The position numbers and the translations under genes were made by a program. Below are positions 5,416-14,737 of a stretch of DNA of 29,641 nt, piece after piece. A model generated the notes under the pieces. The model worked only from the letters and a program-made list of their open reading frames with translations. It ran no database searches and had not been told where the DNA came from. Source of the DNA: an uncultured Lachnospiraceae bacterium (GTDB lineage: Bacteria; Bacillota; Clostridia; Lachnospirales; Lachnospiraceae); contig CAJTLX010000044.1 of the NCBI GenBank assembly GCA_910577165.1, forward strand, positions 1-29,641, written 5' to 3'. The number at the start of each line of letters is the position of its first letter. Positions within the stretch are counted from its first letter, which is position 1.

Positions 5416-7047
5416 ATGAGAGAGTATACCGTAAAGGAAATTGCGCAGATTGTCGGGGGAGAGTTGATTGCCGGAGATGGCGAGATCACCGTGAAAGAGT
5501 TTTCGACAAATTCAAAGGAGGGCGATGAGGTGACAATGTTTGTTCCCGTGATTGGGGAGCGGGTGGACGGACATGATTTTATCGGGGATGCCTTTGCGCA
5601 TGGGATGCGGGCGACATTTACGTGCAGAAAAGATCTTGCTTTTGAACAGGGAAAAAATGGGATTTCCGGGATGGCCTATGTATATGTGGATTTGCTGGGG
5701 GAGAAGAATCCGAATGTGGCGGCATTGCAGCGTTTCGGAGCATATATGCGCAAAGAATTTTCACTTCCCGTTGTCGGCATTACAGGAAGTACCGGAAAGA
5801 CATCGACGAAGGAGATGGTGGCATCCGCGCTTGAAACAAAGTTTTGTACGTTAAAGACGGACGGAAATATGAACAGTCAGGTCGGTGTGCCACGCATGAT
5901 GTTAAGGCTTACAGAAAAACATCAGATGGCAGTGATCGAGATGGGGATGAGTATGCCGGGCGAGATGGAGCGGATCGCGCGCGTAGCGCGCCCGGAATGT
6001 GCGGTGATTACAAATATCAGTGTCGCGCATATTGAGAATCTTGGAACAATAGCAAACATCTTAACGGAGAAATTAAATATTATCAACGAGATCCCTGAAG
6101 GGGGTGCGTTGTTTGTCAACGGGGACGATAAGATGCTAAAAAAATTAGTGGAGATATGGCGGATGCTTACCGGGCAGGAGGTAGAAAAAAAGCCGGAGAA
6201 GAAAAGATCAGTGTTGATGGAGGATGAGGAGGATGAGGAGGAAAAAATCTTGTTAAGTCCTGCCGCCGAAAAAAAGCTATCTCAGATTCGCATATTTACT
6301 TTTGGGACGGAAAAGGACTGCGATTACCGTGCAAAGAGAGTTCAGACCATCGAGAATGGAACACAGTTTACGCTCTGCGGAAAAGAGATCGAAAAGGAAT
6401 TGGTGATAAAGCTCTCCGTTGTGGGGCAGCATCATGTGGAAAACGCGCTGGCAGCTTTTGCCGTGGCAATGCATTTTGGAATCACGCCAGAAACTGTGGC
6501 AGAGAAATTGTTTGACTATCAGCCGCCCGCGATGCGGGGCGGAAAAATTGAAGCGGGGGGCGTGATCTTAATTGATGACACGTACAATGCAAACCCCGAT
6601 TCAGTACATGCCGCATTGACTAGCTTGGCAGCGATAAAGGCAAAGCGGCGTATTGCCGTATTGGGAGATATGTTGGAACTTGGGGAGATCTCAAGAATCT
6701 GCCATGGATTTATCGGAGAAAATCTGCTCCAATTTGAGCTTGATTATATTGTGGGAGTCGGCAATGACGCTGAGTGCTATGTTACTGGGGCACTGCGCGC
6801 ACAGAGACAGCAGACAAGACTGGTGCGAAAGGATAACGGCTCAGTGGTTCGGCTATCAGGGGGATGGTCTAAGCCAGTGCCAACCATCGACGGCAAATTT
6901 TTTTTGGATAATGCATCTGCACTTGCCTTCTTAAAGGGCTTTGTGCAGGAGGGCGATGCCGTTTTATTTAAAGGATCGCGCGCGATGAAAATGGAGGAAA
7001 TTGTGGCAGGGCTTAGAGAAGTACTGGAGAAAAAAGGCGAAAATTAA
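5416..7047 (+). CDS. murF: UDP-N-acetylmuramoyl-tripeptide--D-alanyl-D-alanine ligase MurF
   Basis: Cytoplasmic ATP-dependent ligase that adds D-Ala-D-Ala to UDP-MurNAc-tripeptide, the last soluble step of peptidoglycan precursor synthesis. Seen: N-terminal substrate domain, Mur-ligase P-loop GSTGKTSTKEM (Lys128), NSQVGVP, the central domain with IEMGMSMPGEM and NGDD, and the C-terminal domain with DDTYNANPDSV. At about 543 residues it is longer than the usual 450. Most of the excess is an acidic insert around residues 250-295 (EDEEDEEEK) in the central domain, between NGDD and the IFTFG strand. Start ATG 5416 has AAAGGGG 6 bases upstream; ATG 5392 lies at the predicted transcript start and has no such site. 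It leads a long co-directional run and ends 13 bases before priA. murF is outside the dcw cluster at 21.7 kb, where it is often found. Confidence 0.95.
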   Translation: MREYTVKEIAQIVGGELIAGDGEITVKEFSTNSKEGDEVTMFVPVIGERVDGHDFIGDAFAHGMRATFTCRKDLAFEQGKNGISGMAYVYVDLLGEKNPNVAALQRFGAYMRKEFSLPVVGITGSTGKTSTKEMVASALETKFCTLKTDGNMNSQVGVPRMMLRLTEKHQMAVIEMGMSMPGEMERIARVARPECAVITNISVAHIENLGTIANILTEKLNIINEIPEGGALFVNGDDKMLKKLVEIWRMLTGQEVEKKPEKKRSVLMEDEEDEEEKILLSPAAEKKLSQIRIFTFGTEKDCDYRAKRVQTIENGTQFTLCGKEIEKELVIKLSVVGQHHVENALAAFAVAMHFGITPETVAEKLFDYQPPAMRGGKIEAGGVILIDDTYNANPDSVHAALTSLAAIKAKRRIAVLGDMLELGEISRICHGFIGENLLQFELDYIVGVGNDAECYVTGALRAQRQQTRLVRKDNGSVVRLSGGWSKPVPTIDGKFFLDNASALAFLKGFVQEGDAVLFKGSRAMKMEEIVAGLREVLEKKGEN

Positions 7048-7060
7048 AAGGGGGAGTATC

Positions 7061-9304
7061 ATGTTCGCGGATGTGATCGTGGATATTTCGAGCGGGCTGT
7101 TAGATAAGACCTATCAGTACAGTATTCCGCAATGCTTGGAAAATGAGGCGGTGGTGGGTGCTCCCGTTGAGATTCCATTCGGGCATGGAAAGCGGGAGGG
7201 ATATATTGTCGGGCTTTCTAAAGAGGAAAAGATTGCAATAGAGCGCATCAAGCCGATCTTTTCGGTAAAGAAACGCGGGCAGGTGATTGAGAGTCAGATG
7301 ATCGCACTCGCTTATTTTATCAGAGAGAATTTCGGGGCAACGATGAATGACGCGCTGCGCACGGTAATCCCGGTAAAACAGGCGGTGCGCCGGGTAGAAA
7401 AAAAGACAGTGGTACTTGTCTGTGCGCGGGACGTTGCGGGGGATATGCTGGCACTTGCTGTGCGCAAAAAGCACGCGGCAAAAGAGCGGCTTTTGCGCGC
7501 ACTCCTATCTTCCCACGAACTTTCCTGGGAGAAGGTACAGGGAGAACTTTCGGTTTCTGCCGCGACAGTGCAGACACTTGTTCGAGAGAAAATTGTAGCA
7601 GTGCGGGTGCAGGAGAGTTACCGCGATCCGCTGGCGGGAATTTTGCAGTTTCCTGGGGAAAGTACCGACCTTCCTCCCCTAAATGATATGCAGCAACGTA
7701 TTTGTGAGCAGATAACAACGGACAGGAGGATGGGAGTAAATAAAACATACCTGTTGCACGGTGTGACCGGAAGCGGCAAGACCGAAGTTTATTTATCCGT
7801 GATTGAGGCGGTGGTGCGAGGGGGACAGCAGGTGATTATGCTGATTCCGGAGATTGCGCTGACCTATCAGACGCTAAACCGCTTTTACAAGTGTTTCGGA
7901 GAGAGAGTTTCCATCTTAAACTCTCGTATGTCCGCAGGAGAGCGATATGATCAGATTCTGCGGGCGAAAAACGGGGAGATTGATATTATGATTGGACCGC
8001 GCTCCGCGCTTTTTACCCCGTTTGACCGACTTGGGCTGATTATTCTTGATGAGGAGCATGAGAGCAGCTACAAAAGCGAAACACCCCCGAAATATCATGC
8101 ACGCGAGGTGGCGATCGAGCGTGCAAGACTCTGCGGTGCCTCGGTGATCTTAGGATCGGCTACTCCGTCGCTTACCGCTTACGAACGCGCAAGGAGGGGA
8201 GAATACAAACTGTTTACCTTAAAGGAACGCGCAGCCTACGGCGCGCAGATGCCTGAGGTTTCGATTGTGGATTTGCGGGAGGAATTATCGGCGGGCAACC
8301 GAAGTATTTTTTCCAGGACACTTCAAGAAAAGATGAAGAAGAGGTTAGAGGATGGACAGCAAACCATACTTTTTTTAAACCGGCGCGGCTACGCGGGTTT
8401 TGTTTCCTGCCGTGCCTGCGGGTATGTGATGAAATGTCCGCACTGCGATATCTCAATGACCGAACATAATGACGGGACACTCGTCTGTCACTACTGCGGC
8501 GAGCGACAGAAAAAGCCCGCTCTCTGCCCGGTGTGCGGCTCAAAATACATTGCGGGGTTTGGCACCGGCACACAAAAGATTGAGCAGGAGGCACAAAAAA
8601 TGTTTCCTTTTGCACGGGTGCTTAGGATGGATGCGGATACCACGCGCAAAAAGGAAAGCTACGAAGAAATTTTATCAGCATTTTCACAGGGAAAGGCGGA
8701 TATTTTAGTCGGCACCCAGATGATTGTAAAGGGGCATGATTTCCCGAATGTGACACTGGTGGGAATTTTAGCGGCAGATCTTTCGCTAAATTCGAATGAT
8801 TACCGGGCATCGGAGCGCACATTTGAACTTTTAGCACAGGCAGCAGGGCGCGCAGGGCGCGGAAAACTTCCTGGAGAAGTGATTATTCAGACTTATCAGC
8901 CAGAGCATTACGCAGTAAAAATGGCAGCGGCGGCAGATTATGAAGGTTTTTTTGCACAGGAGATGGCATACCGTACAGCACTTTCCTATCCTCCGTCTTC
9001 CCATATCCTGGCGGTGCTTATCCTATCAGCAAAGGAAGAACACGCATTAGAGACAGCGGATATTCTTGCAAAGGCGGCGAGAGAATTTATCGAAAAGACT
9101 GCGCCGCAGATCGCGCTGATTGGTCCTGCACCTGCCTCCTTATCAAAGGCAAATGATCTGTATCGAAGGATGATTTATTTTAAGGAATCCGATTATTCTT
9201 TGCTTGTAGCCTTGAAAAATTTTCTGGAAGGTTATATATTATACTCAGAGCATTTTAAAAGTGCGAACATACAATTTGATTTTGACCCGATAAGCGGGTA
9301 CTGA
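7061..9304 (+). CDS. priA: Primosomal protein N' (replication restart helicase PriA)
   Basis: Superfamily 2 DNA helicase of 747 residues that recognises stalled or repaired forks and reloads the replicative helicase. Seen: N-terminal 3'-end binding region (MFADVIVDISSGLLDKTYQYSIP), Walker A GVTGSGKTE (Lys240), Walker B DEEH (Asp330), motif III GSATPS, the zinc-binding insert with eight Cys in four CxxC pairs (CRACG, CPHC, CHYCG, CPVCG), then helicase motifs V-VI (VGTQMIVKGHDFPNV, QAAGRAGRG). Start ATG 7061 has AAAGGGGGAG 4-5 bases upstream; the frame is open earlier only because it overlaps the end of murF. The priA-def-fmt-rsmB order that follows is conserved in Firmicutes. Nothing unusual in motifs or length. 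Confidence 0.97.
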   Translation: MFADVIVDISSGLLDKTYQYSIPQCLENEAVVGAPVEIPFGHGKREGYIVGLSKEEKIAIERIKPIFSVKKRGQVIESQMIALAYFIRENFGATMNDALRTVIPVKQAVRRVEKKTVVLVCARDVAGDMLALAVRKKHAAKERLLRALLSSHELSWEKVQGELSVSAATVQTLVREKIVAVRVQESYRDPLAGILQFPGESTDLPPLNDMQQRICEQITTDRRMGVNKTYLLHGVTGSGKTEVYLSVIEAVVRGGQQVIMLIPEIALTYQTLNRFYKCFGERVSILNSRMSAGERYDQILRAKNGEIDIMIGPRSALFTPFDRLGLIILDEEHESSYKSETPPKYHAREVAIERARLCGASVILGSATPSLTAYERARRGEYKLFTLKERAAYGAQMPEVSIVDLREELSAGNRSIFSRTLQEKMKKRLEDGQQTILFLNRRGYAGFVSCRACGYVMKCPHCDISMTEHNDGTLVCHYCGERQKKPALCPVCGSKYIAGFGTGTQKIEQEAQKMFPFARVLRMDADTTRKKESYEEILSAFSQGKADILVGTQMIVKGHDFPNVTLVGILAADLSLNSNDYRASERTFELLAQAAGRAGRGKLPGEVIIQTYQPEHYAVKMAAAADYEGFFAQEMAYRTALSYPPSSHILAVLILSAKEEHALETADILAKAAREFIEKTAPQIALIGPAPASLSKANDLYRRMIYFKESDYSLLVALKNFLEGYILYSEHFKSANIQFDFDPISGY

Positions 9305-9325
9305 TTCTTTTGAGGGAGGAAAAAA

Positions 9326-9802
9326 ATGGCAATTCGTAAAATAAGGAAAATCGGGGATAGTATTTTAAAGAAGCAGACCAAGGAGATCACGGAGATGACT
9401 CCGCGCCTTGCGACATTGATCGATGATATGCTTGAGACAATGTACGATGCGGACGGTGTTGGTTTGGCAGCCCCACAAGTGGGGGTTTTAAAACAGCTTG
9501 TTGTGATTGATGTGTCGATGGAAGCGGATGAGCCGATTGTGCTGATCAATCCCCAGATCGTGGAGACGGCGGGGGAGCAGACCGGGGATGAGGGTTGCCT
9601 TAGTGTGCCGGGAAAAGCAGGTCAAGTAACGCGCCCGAATTACGTGAAGGTACGGGCACTTGACCGCAATATGCAGCCGATTGAACTTGAGGGTACAGAG
9701 CTGCTTGCGCGCGCGATCTGCCATGAGATCGATCATCTCTCCGGCATTTTGTATGTGGAGAAAGTGGAGGGTGAACTGCACGATAATCGGTCGGAATCGT
9801 AG
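9326..9802 (+). CDS. def: Peptide deformylase
   Basis: Metalloenzyme (normally Fe2+) that removes the formyl group from the N-terminal Met of new proteins as they leave the ribosome. The three family motifs are intact: GVGLAAPQVG, EGCLSVP with metal ligand Cys91, and HEIDH with ligands His133 and His137 and catalytic Glu134. At 158 residues it has the compact length of the short bacterial type. GGGAGG stands before the ATG. It lies 21 bases after priA and 27 before fmt, whose product adds the formyl group that this enzyme removes, a classic pairing. Confidence 0.97.
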   Translation: MAIRKIRKIGDSILKKQTKEITEMTPRLATLIDDMLETMYDADGVGLAAPQVGVLKQLVVIDVSMEADEPIVLINPQIVETAGEQTGDEGCLSVPGKAGQVTRPNYVKVRALDRNMQPIELEGTELLARAICHEIDHLSGILYVEKVEGELHDNRSES

Positions 9803-9829
9803 AAATTCACCTACGGACAGGAGGAAGGA

Positions 9830-10789
9830 ATGAAGATTGTTTATATGGGAACCCCGGAGATTGCGGCGGTGATCTTGGAGAGCTTGATTGCTGGGGGGGA
9901 GGAGATTGCTGCCGTGGTGACACAGCCGGACAAGCCAAAGGGGCGCGGATACGAAATGAGTTTCTCAAAGGTGAAACAAACCGCACTCGCTCATGGGCTT
10001 ACCATCTATCAGCCGGCAAAAGTAAAAGACGAGGGATTTCTTGCCCTTATGGAGCAGATCGCCCCGGATCTAATTGTGGTGGCGGCGTTTGGACAGATCT
10101 TACCAAAGCGGCTGTTGGATCTTCCAAAATATGGATGTATCAATGTACATGCCTCCCTGCTGCCGAAATATCGGGGAGCAGCACCCATCCAGTATGCGAT
10201 CTTAAATGGGGAGAGCGAGACCGGGGTGACGATCCAGTATATGGCGGAGGGACTTGATACGGGCGATATCCTTATGAAAGAGATTGTGTCGATCACAGAG
10301 GAGGAGACAGGTGGGAGCCTGTATGACAAACTTGCCGTGGCGGGGGCAAAGGTATTAAATGCTGCACTTTGCCAGATTGTGTCGGGAAGTGCTTCGCGCA
10401 CGCCTCAGAATGAGGCGGAGGCAAACTATGTGGGGACAATCAAAAAGGAGATGGGGCGGCTTGATTTTTCCTGCACGGCAAAGGAGCTAGAGCGCAAGGT
10501 GCGGGCTTTTGACCCCTGGCCGGGGACATATGCAAATCTAAATGGAAAAATGTTAAAATTCTGGCGTTGTGAGGAGATCATATTCTCGCGGGAGGAGATG
10601 CAGCGGGCAAGAGAAAATGCATGGGGGTACGGTAGCATTCTGCGCATAGAAAAGGATTCCTTTGCGATTTTGACAGGGGAGGGTGGACTTAGGGTAAAAG
10701 AATTGCAGATGGAAGGAAAGCGAAGGATGCGGGCGGAAGAATTTTTGCGCGGCTATCCGCTAAGAGAGGGGATATGTTTGCAGTTTTAA
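9830..10789 (+). CDS. fmt: Methionyl-tRNA formyltransferase
   Basis: Transfers a formyl group from 10-formyl-tetrahydrofolate to Met on the initiator tRNA. 319 residues, normal length. N-terminal Rossmann-type domain begins MKIVYMGTPEIAAVILE; the catalytic triad is recognisable as Asn105, His107 (in NVHASLLPKYRGAAPIQ) and Asp143 (in GLDTGDIL); the C-terminal OB-fold tRNA-binding region follows from about residue 205 (RLDFSCTAKELERKVRAFDPWPG). AGGAGGAAGG precedes the ATG. It is coupled to def upstream. A short gap with a weak promoter-like box follows before the next gene. Confidence 0.97.
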   Translation: MKIVYMGTPEIAAVILESLIAGGEEIAAVVTQPDKPKGRGYEMSFSKVKQTALAHGLTIYQPAKVKDEGFLALMEQIAPDLIVVAAFGQILPKRLLDLPKYGCINVHASLLPKYRGAAPIQYAILNGESETGVTIQYMAEGLDTGDILMKEIVSITEEETGGSLYDKLAVAGAKVLNAALCQIVSGSASRTPQNEAEANYVGTIKKEMGRLDFSCTAKELERKVRAFDPWPGTYANLNGKMLKFWRCEEIIFSREEMQRARENAWGYGSILRIEKDSFAILTGEGGLRVKELQMEGKRRMRAEEFLRGYPLREGICLQF

Positions 10790-10830
10790 GAAAATTTTAA
10801 GGAGAACGTTAAAAAAATAACGCATTTTAC

Positions 10831-10839
10831 TGGTAAAAT
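10831..10839 (+). promoter_or_regulatory. Weak extended -10-like box before the Zn-peptidase gene
   Basis: TGGTAAAAT fits TGn plus a -10 hexamer one base off consensus. No -35 is apparent. It stands 36 bases before the next ATG in the only gap of more than 80 bases within this run, so an internal promoter is plausible but unproven. Confidence 0.25.
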
Positions 10840-10874
10840 ATCTTTATATTGTAAAGAAAAGGAGGAAAGATCTT

Positions 10875-11561
10875 ATGTATTTTGATTGGACATATCTTTT
10901 AGTACTTATAGGTATGGGATTAAGTTTACTTGCATCGGCAAAAGTAAAAAGTACCTATGCAAAGTATGAGAAAGTGCGCAGTCTGTCCGGGCTGACCGGC
11001 GCGCAGACTGCGGAGCGAATCCTCCATGCAAATGGAATCTACGATGTGTCGATCGAGCATATCAGCGGGAATTTAACGGATCATTATGATCCGGGCAACA
11101 AGGTGCTTCGCCTGTCGGATTCCGTGTATGGTTCCTCTTCGGTGGCGGCGGTCGGTGTGGCAGCACACGAGTGCGGACACGCGATCCAGCACAACAAGTC
11201 TTACGCGCCGCTCTCCATCCGCGCGGCGATTGTTCCGGCAGCGAATATTGGCGCGGCGATTTCCTGGCCGTTAATTTTAGTTGGCCTGATGATTGGGACG
11301 CGCAGTGCGAGCTTTTTTATCACGGCGGGGATTTTACTCTTTTCGCTCTCCGTGCTTTTTCAGATTGTGACGCTTCCGGTGGAGATTAACGCTTCCTCCC
11401 GCGCGCTGCGCGCTCTCTCGGATATGGGAATTCTTTACGGGGATGAGGTGAGTAAGACAAGAAAGGTGCTTTCTGCAGCGGCACTTACCTATGTGGCAGC
11501 GGCAGCATCCTCTATTTTACAACTTGTGCGTTTGATTATGATCGGAAGGAGAAATGACTAA
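10875..11561 (+). CDS. Membrane zinc metallopeptidase, YugP-like
   Basis: 228-residue membrane protein with the zincin motif H-E-C-G-H (His98, Glu99, His102), typical of the YugP-like neutral zinc metallopeptidase family (Zn_peptidase_2). Hydrophobic segments: about residues 5-22, 117-140 and 145-172. The peptidase motif lies between the first and second. AAGGAGGAAAG precedes ATG 10875. Its stop codon overlaps the rsmB start by one base (TAATG), so translation is probably coupled. This family commonly sits between fmt and rsmB in Clostridia as far as I recall; its substrate is unknown, with membrane-protein quality control a reasonable guess. Confidence 0.9.
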   Translation: MYFDWTYLLVLIGMGLSLLASAKVKSTYAKYEKVRSLSGLTGAQTAERILHANGIYDVSIEHISGNLTDHYDPGNKVLRLSDSVYGSSSVAAVGVAAHECGHAIQHNKSYAPLSIRAAIVPAANIGAAISWPLILVGLMIGTRSASFFITAGILLFSLSVLFQIVTLPVEINASSRALRALSDMGILYGDEVSKTRKVLSAAALTYVAAAASSILQLVRLIMIGRRND

Positions 11562-12934
11562 TGCAGGCGAGAGCCGTAGCACTTGATATGCTCCTATTGA
11601 TACTGGAAGAAAAAAAGCCATCACATATCGTCTTTGCAAGGGAATTATCCAAGTATCCCGAAATGGAGAAAAAGGAGCGGGCATTTGCAAGGCGGCTTGC
11701 GACGGGGGTGATAGAGCGGCAGATTACCTTAGATTTTCTGATCGGGCATTACTCAAAGACCAGGGTGGAGAAATTAAAACCCATGATCAGAGAAATTCTT
11801 AGGATGGGGCTCTATCAGCTCTACTATATGGAAGTACCGCCTTCCGCCGCCTGTAACGAGGCGGTGAAACTGACAAAAAAGCGGGGGCTTTCAGGACTGT
11901 CCGGCTATGTAAATGGCGTGCTGCGTGCGGCGGCAAGGGATGGACTTTGCCTGGAAAAGGAATTTTCCTCCTGCGGGGAGGAGGAGCTTCTTTCTCTTCG
12001 ATACTCTATTCCAAGATGGCTGGTAGAAAAATTTCTTTCCTGGTATGGAAGAGAAGAGAGTGAGCGAATTTTTTCGGCATTCTTTGCCCCGCCCACTTTT
12101 ACCGTGCGCGTAAATGTTTCAAAGGGGGAAGTTTCTTCCTGCCGGGAACACTTAGCGCGGGCGGGGATTTTGGCAAGGGAGGGGGAAGTTTTTGGCGCGC
12201 TGCATCTATCGGGGATGGAAACGGTAATGCAGCTGCCGGGGTTCGATTCTGGATGGTTTCAGGTGCAGGATGAAAGTTCGATGCTGCCGGTGCTATGTGC
12301 CGGGATAAAAGCGGGGGATTATGTGATTGACTGTTGTGCAGCTCCGGGGGGAAAGACCATACAGGCGGCGGATGCACTGCTTTTTGCGGAAACAGGCGGC
12401 GGGATGGCAGAATGCGGGATGGTCAGTGCCCGTGATATCTCCGACTACAAGATCGCAAAGATCCGTGAGAATATCGCGCGCTGCGGGTTTGAGAATATCG
12501 GACTACTGCTCTTTGACGCGGCTCTGCTTCGCGAGGAGGATGTTGCGACGGCGGATGTGGTGATTGCCGATCTGCCCTGTTCCGGGCTGGGAATTATTGG
12601 GAGAAAACCCGATATAAAATATAATATAACACCGAAAGATTTGGAAGAGTTAAGCTTGCTTCAGCGAAGAATCCTTGAGGTTGTCACACAGTATCTAAAA
12701 CCGGGCGGTGTTTTGATCTATTCGACCTGCACGCTAAATCCCGGAGAAAATGTAAATAATTTTCAATTTCTCTGCGGTTTTTCCGATCTGGAACCGGAAA
12801 GTCTTGATCCGTATCTTCCAAAACCTCTGTGCCGTGATACGACAAAAAAAGGGTATTTGCAGCTTTTGCCGGAAGCGGGGAAATGGGATGGTTTCTTTGT
12901 TTCCCGGTTTCGCAAGAAAGGTGGAAAACACTAG
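11561..12934 (+). CDS. rsmB: 16S rRNA (cytosine-967-C5)-methyltransferase RsmB
   Basis: SAM-dependent enzyme that makes m5C967 in 16S rRNA. 457 residues. N-terminal NusB-like RNA-binding domain (about 1-140, with ERAFARRLATGVIERQITLDFLI and CNEAVKLTKKRG), then the methyltransferase domain with SAM motif CCAAPGGKT, the PCSG motif (Cys340) and the STCTLNPGEN motif with nucleophile Cys390. The 50-residue spacing between these two Cys is that of known RsmB. The start overlaps the preceding stop by one base, with AAGGAG 11 bases upstream. The stop is directly followed by the rlmN ATG with no gap, so these rRNA modification genes are probably translated together. Confidence 0.96.
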   Translation: MQARAVALDMLLLILEEKKPSHIVFARELSKYPEMEKKERAFARRLATGVIERQITLDFLIGHYSKTRVEKLKPMIREILRMGLYQLYYMEVPPSAACNEAVKLTKKRGLSGLSGYVNGVLRAAARDGLCLEKEFSSCGEEELLSLRYSIPRWLVEKFLSWYGREESERIFSAFFAPPTFTVRVNVSKGEVSSCREHLARAGILAREGEVFGALHLSGMETVMQLPGFDSGWFQVQDESSMLPVLCAGIKAGDYVIDCCAAPGGKTIQAADALLFAETGGGMAECGMVSARDISDYKIAKIRENIARCGFENIGLLLFDAALLREEDVATADVVIADLPCSGLGIIGRKPDIKYNITPKDLEELSLLQRRILEVVTQYLKPGGVLIYSTCTLNPGENVNNFQFLCGFSDLEPESLDPYLPKPLCRDTTKKGYLQLLPEAGKWDGFFVSRFRKKGGKH

Positions 12935-13975
12935 ATGACGGATATTAAGTCAATGAATTTTGAGGAACTAAAAGAAAAGCTTGTTGCCATGGGAGAAAAG
13001 GAGTTTCGTGCTGCACAGATCTATGAGTGGATGCACAGGAAACTTTGCGGTGGTTTTGATGAGATGACGAATATTTCCATACCGCTCAGGGAAAAATGTA
13101 AGGAAAGTTTTTCCTTTTGCACGCTTCGCGCAGTGGATCGCAGGGAGTCGGTGGATGGCACCTGTAAGTTTTTGTTTGAGTTGCCGGATAAAAATGTAAT
13201 TGAGAGTGTGCTGATGAAATACCACCATGGAAATTCTGTCTGTATCTCCTCTCAGGTCGGTTGCAGAATGGGCTGTGCGTTCTGTGCCTCAACGATCGGC
13301 GGACTGACAAGAAATCTTTTGCCCTCCGAGATGTTAGAACAGATCTATGAGATCACAAAGATTTCGGGAGAGCGTGTCAGCAATATTGTTGTGATGGGGA
13401 CGGGCGAGCCATTTGACAACTATGACAATTTGATCCGCTTTTTGGAAATGATAAGCGATGTGAGAGGGTTAAATATTAGCGGGCGCAATTTAACGATCTC
13501 CACCTGTGGGATTGTCCCGCGCATAAAAGAGTTTGCCGATGGGGGATTTACTGCAAATCTCGCGCTCTCGCTGCACGCGCCAAATGATGCCCTCCGGCAG
13601 AAACTTATGCCGGTTGCAAGGGCTTATCCTCTGACAGAGATCCTTTCGGCGATGGATGAGTATTATCAGAAGACCGGGCGCAGACTGACCTTTGAATACA
13701 GTTTGATAAGTGGCGTAAATGATTCTGCGGCGCAGGCAAGAGAGCTTTCTTCCCTGATAAAGGGAAGGAACTGTCTGGTTAATTTAATTCCGGTCAATGA
13801 GGTAAAGGAGCGGGAATTTAAGCGTTCCCACGCCAAAAATATAGAAAATTTCAAAAACATACTTGAAAAAAACAGAATAAATGTTACGATAAGAAGGGAA
13901 ATGGGTTCCGACATTGATGCTGCGTGTGGACAGCTTCGCAAAAGCTATATGGATAAGGGGGTGAACCGGGAATGA
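12935..13975 (+). CDS. rlmN: Dual-specificity RNA (adenine-C2) methyltransferase RlmN
   Basis: Radical-SAM enzyme that methylates C2 of A2503 in 23S rRNA and A37 of some tRNAs. 346 residues, normal length. The 4Fe-4S cluster motif C-R-M-G-C-A-F-C gives Cys110, Cys114 and Cys117; it is followed by GTGEP (GEPFDNYDN) and the SLHAPND and LIPVNEV motifs. The C-terminal REMGSDIDAACGQL contains the conserved Cys that forms the methylated intermediate. ATG follows the rsmB stop at once, and GTGGAAAA upstream is only a weak binding site, so coupling to rsmB is likely. It overlaps the phosphatase gene by 4 bases (ATGA). Confidence 0.97.
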   Translation: MTDIKSMNFEELKEKLVAMGEKEFRAAQIYEWMHRKLCGGFDEMTNISIPLREKCKESFSFCTLRAVDRRESVDGTCKFLFELPDKNVIESVLMKYHHGNSVCISSQVGCRMGCAFCASTIGGLTRNLLPSEMLEQIYEITKISGERVSNIVVMGTGEPFDNYDNLIRFLEMISDVRGLNISGRNLTISTCGIVPRIKEFADGGFTANLALSLHAPNDALRQKLMPVARAYPLTEILSAMDEYYQKTGRRLTFEYSLISGVNDSAAQARELSSLIKGRNCLVNLIPVNEVKEREFKRSHAKNIENFKNILEKNRINVTIRREMGSDIDAACGQLRKSYMDKGVNRE

Positions 13976-14697
13976 AAACATATTCCGTTACCGATATTGG
14001 ACGAAAGAGAAAGATGAATCAGGATTATGTCTATTGCTGTACGCAGACCGTTGGAATGTTGCCAAATCTCTTTATTGTGGCGGACGGAATGGGCGGACAT
14101 AATGCCGGAGATTTTGCCTCCCGGTTTGCCGTGGAGGAATTTGTGCGTCAGATAAGGCAGGGCAAAGGAAAAACGTTGATCCAGACGATGGAGGAGTCCG
14201 TGCAGAATGCAAACCGCTTGCTTCTTGAACAGGCAGCGGGGAGACCGGAGTTAAAAGGGATGGGAACAACGTTTGTCGCGGCGACGATTTGCGGGGAAAC
14301 CATGTATGTTGCCAATATCGGCGACAGCAGACTTTATCTGATTAGCGGGGAGGAAATTTCGCAGGTTACACAGGATCATTCGCTTGTGGAGGAAATGATA
14401 AGACGGGGGGAACTAAGAAGGGAGGACGGGAGGTTCCACCCAAATAAAAATGTCATTACAAGGGCGATGGGTGCGAATGTTGGCGTGGTTCCGGATTTTT
14501 TTGAGGTGTGTCTTAGACAGGGCGATATTATTTTGCTCTGTTCGGACGGACTTTCTAATATGATGGACGATACGGAAATTTTCTCGGTGGTTAAGATGCA
14601 CCGGGAGGATGTGGCAAAGGCGGGGGAGGAACTTTTGCGCTTAGCCAACGAATACGGCGGCAGGGATAATATTTCCATTGTACTTGTTGCGGCATAA
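13972..14697 (+). CDS. prpC: PP2C-type Ser/Thr protein phosphatase (PrpC/Stp)
   Basis: Mn2+/Mg2+-dependent phosphatase of 241 residues that reverses phosphorylation by the PASTA kinase encoded next. Seen: TDIGRKRKMNQD, VADGMGGHNAGDFAS with metal-binding Asp, GMGTTFVAA, NIGDSRLYL, TQDHSLVEE, LCSDGLSNMMDD and the closing GGRDNISIVLV, all in PP2C order. GGGGGTGAACCGGG precedes ATG 13972, inside the rlmN end. The phosphatase-kinase pair followed by rsgA is conserved in Firmicutes. It is cytoplasmic, with no membrane segment. Confidence 0.96.
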   Translation: MKTYSVTDIGRKRKMNQDYVYCCTQTVGMLPNLFIVADGMGGHNAGDFASRFAVEEFVRQIRQGKGKTLIQTMEESVQNANRLLLEQAAGRPELKGMGTTFVAATICGETMYVANIGDSRLYLISGEEISQVTQDHSLVEEMIRRGELRREDGRFHPNKNVITRAMGANVGVVPDFFEVCLRQGDIILLCSDGLSNMMDDTEIFSVVKMHREDVAKAGEELLRLANEYGGRDNISIVLVAA

Positions 14698-14737
14698 GCC
14701 GGAAACGGCAGGGATTATCGAGAAATGAGGTAGATTT

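Noticed and set aside
7320..7748. Long minus-strand frames across priA and similar ones across rsmB, murD and thiN
   Set aside because: They lie fully inside well-supported genes with intact motifs, and their translations are Pro/Arg/His-rich antisense artefacts.
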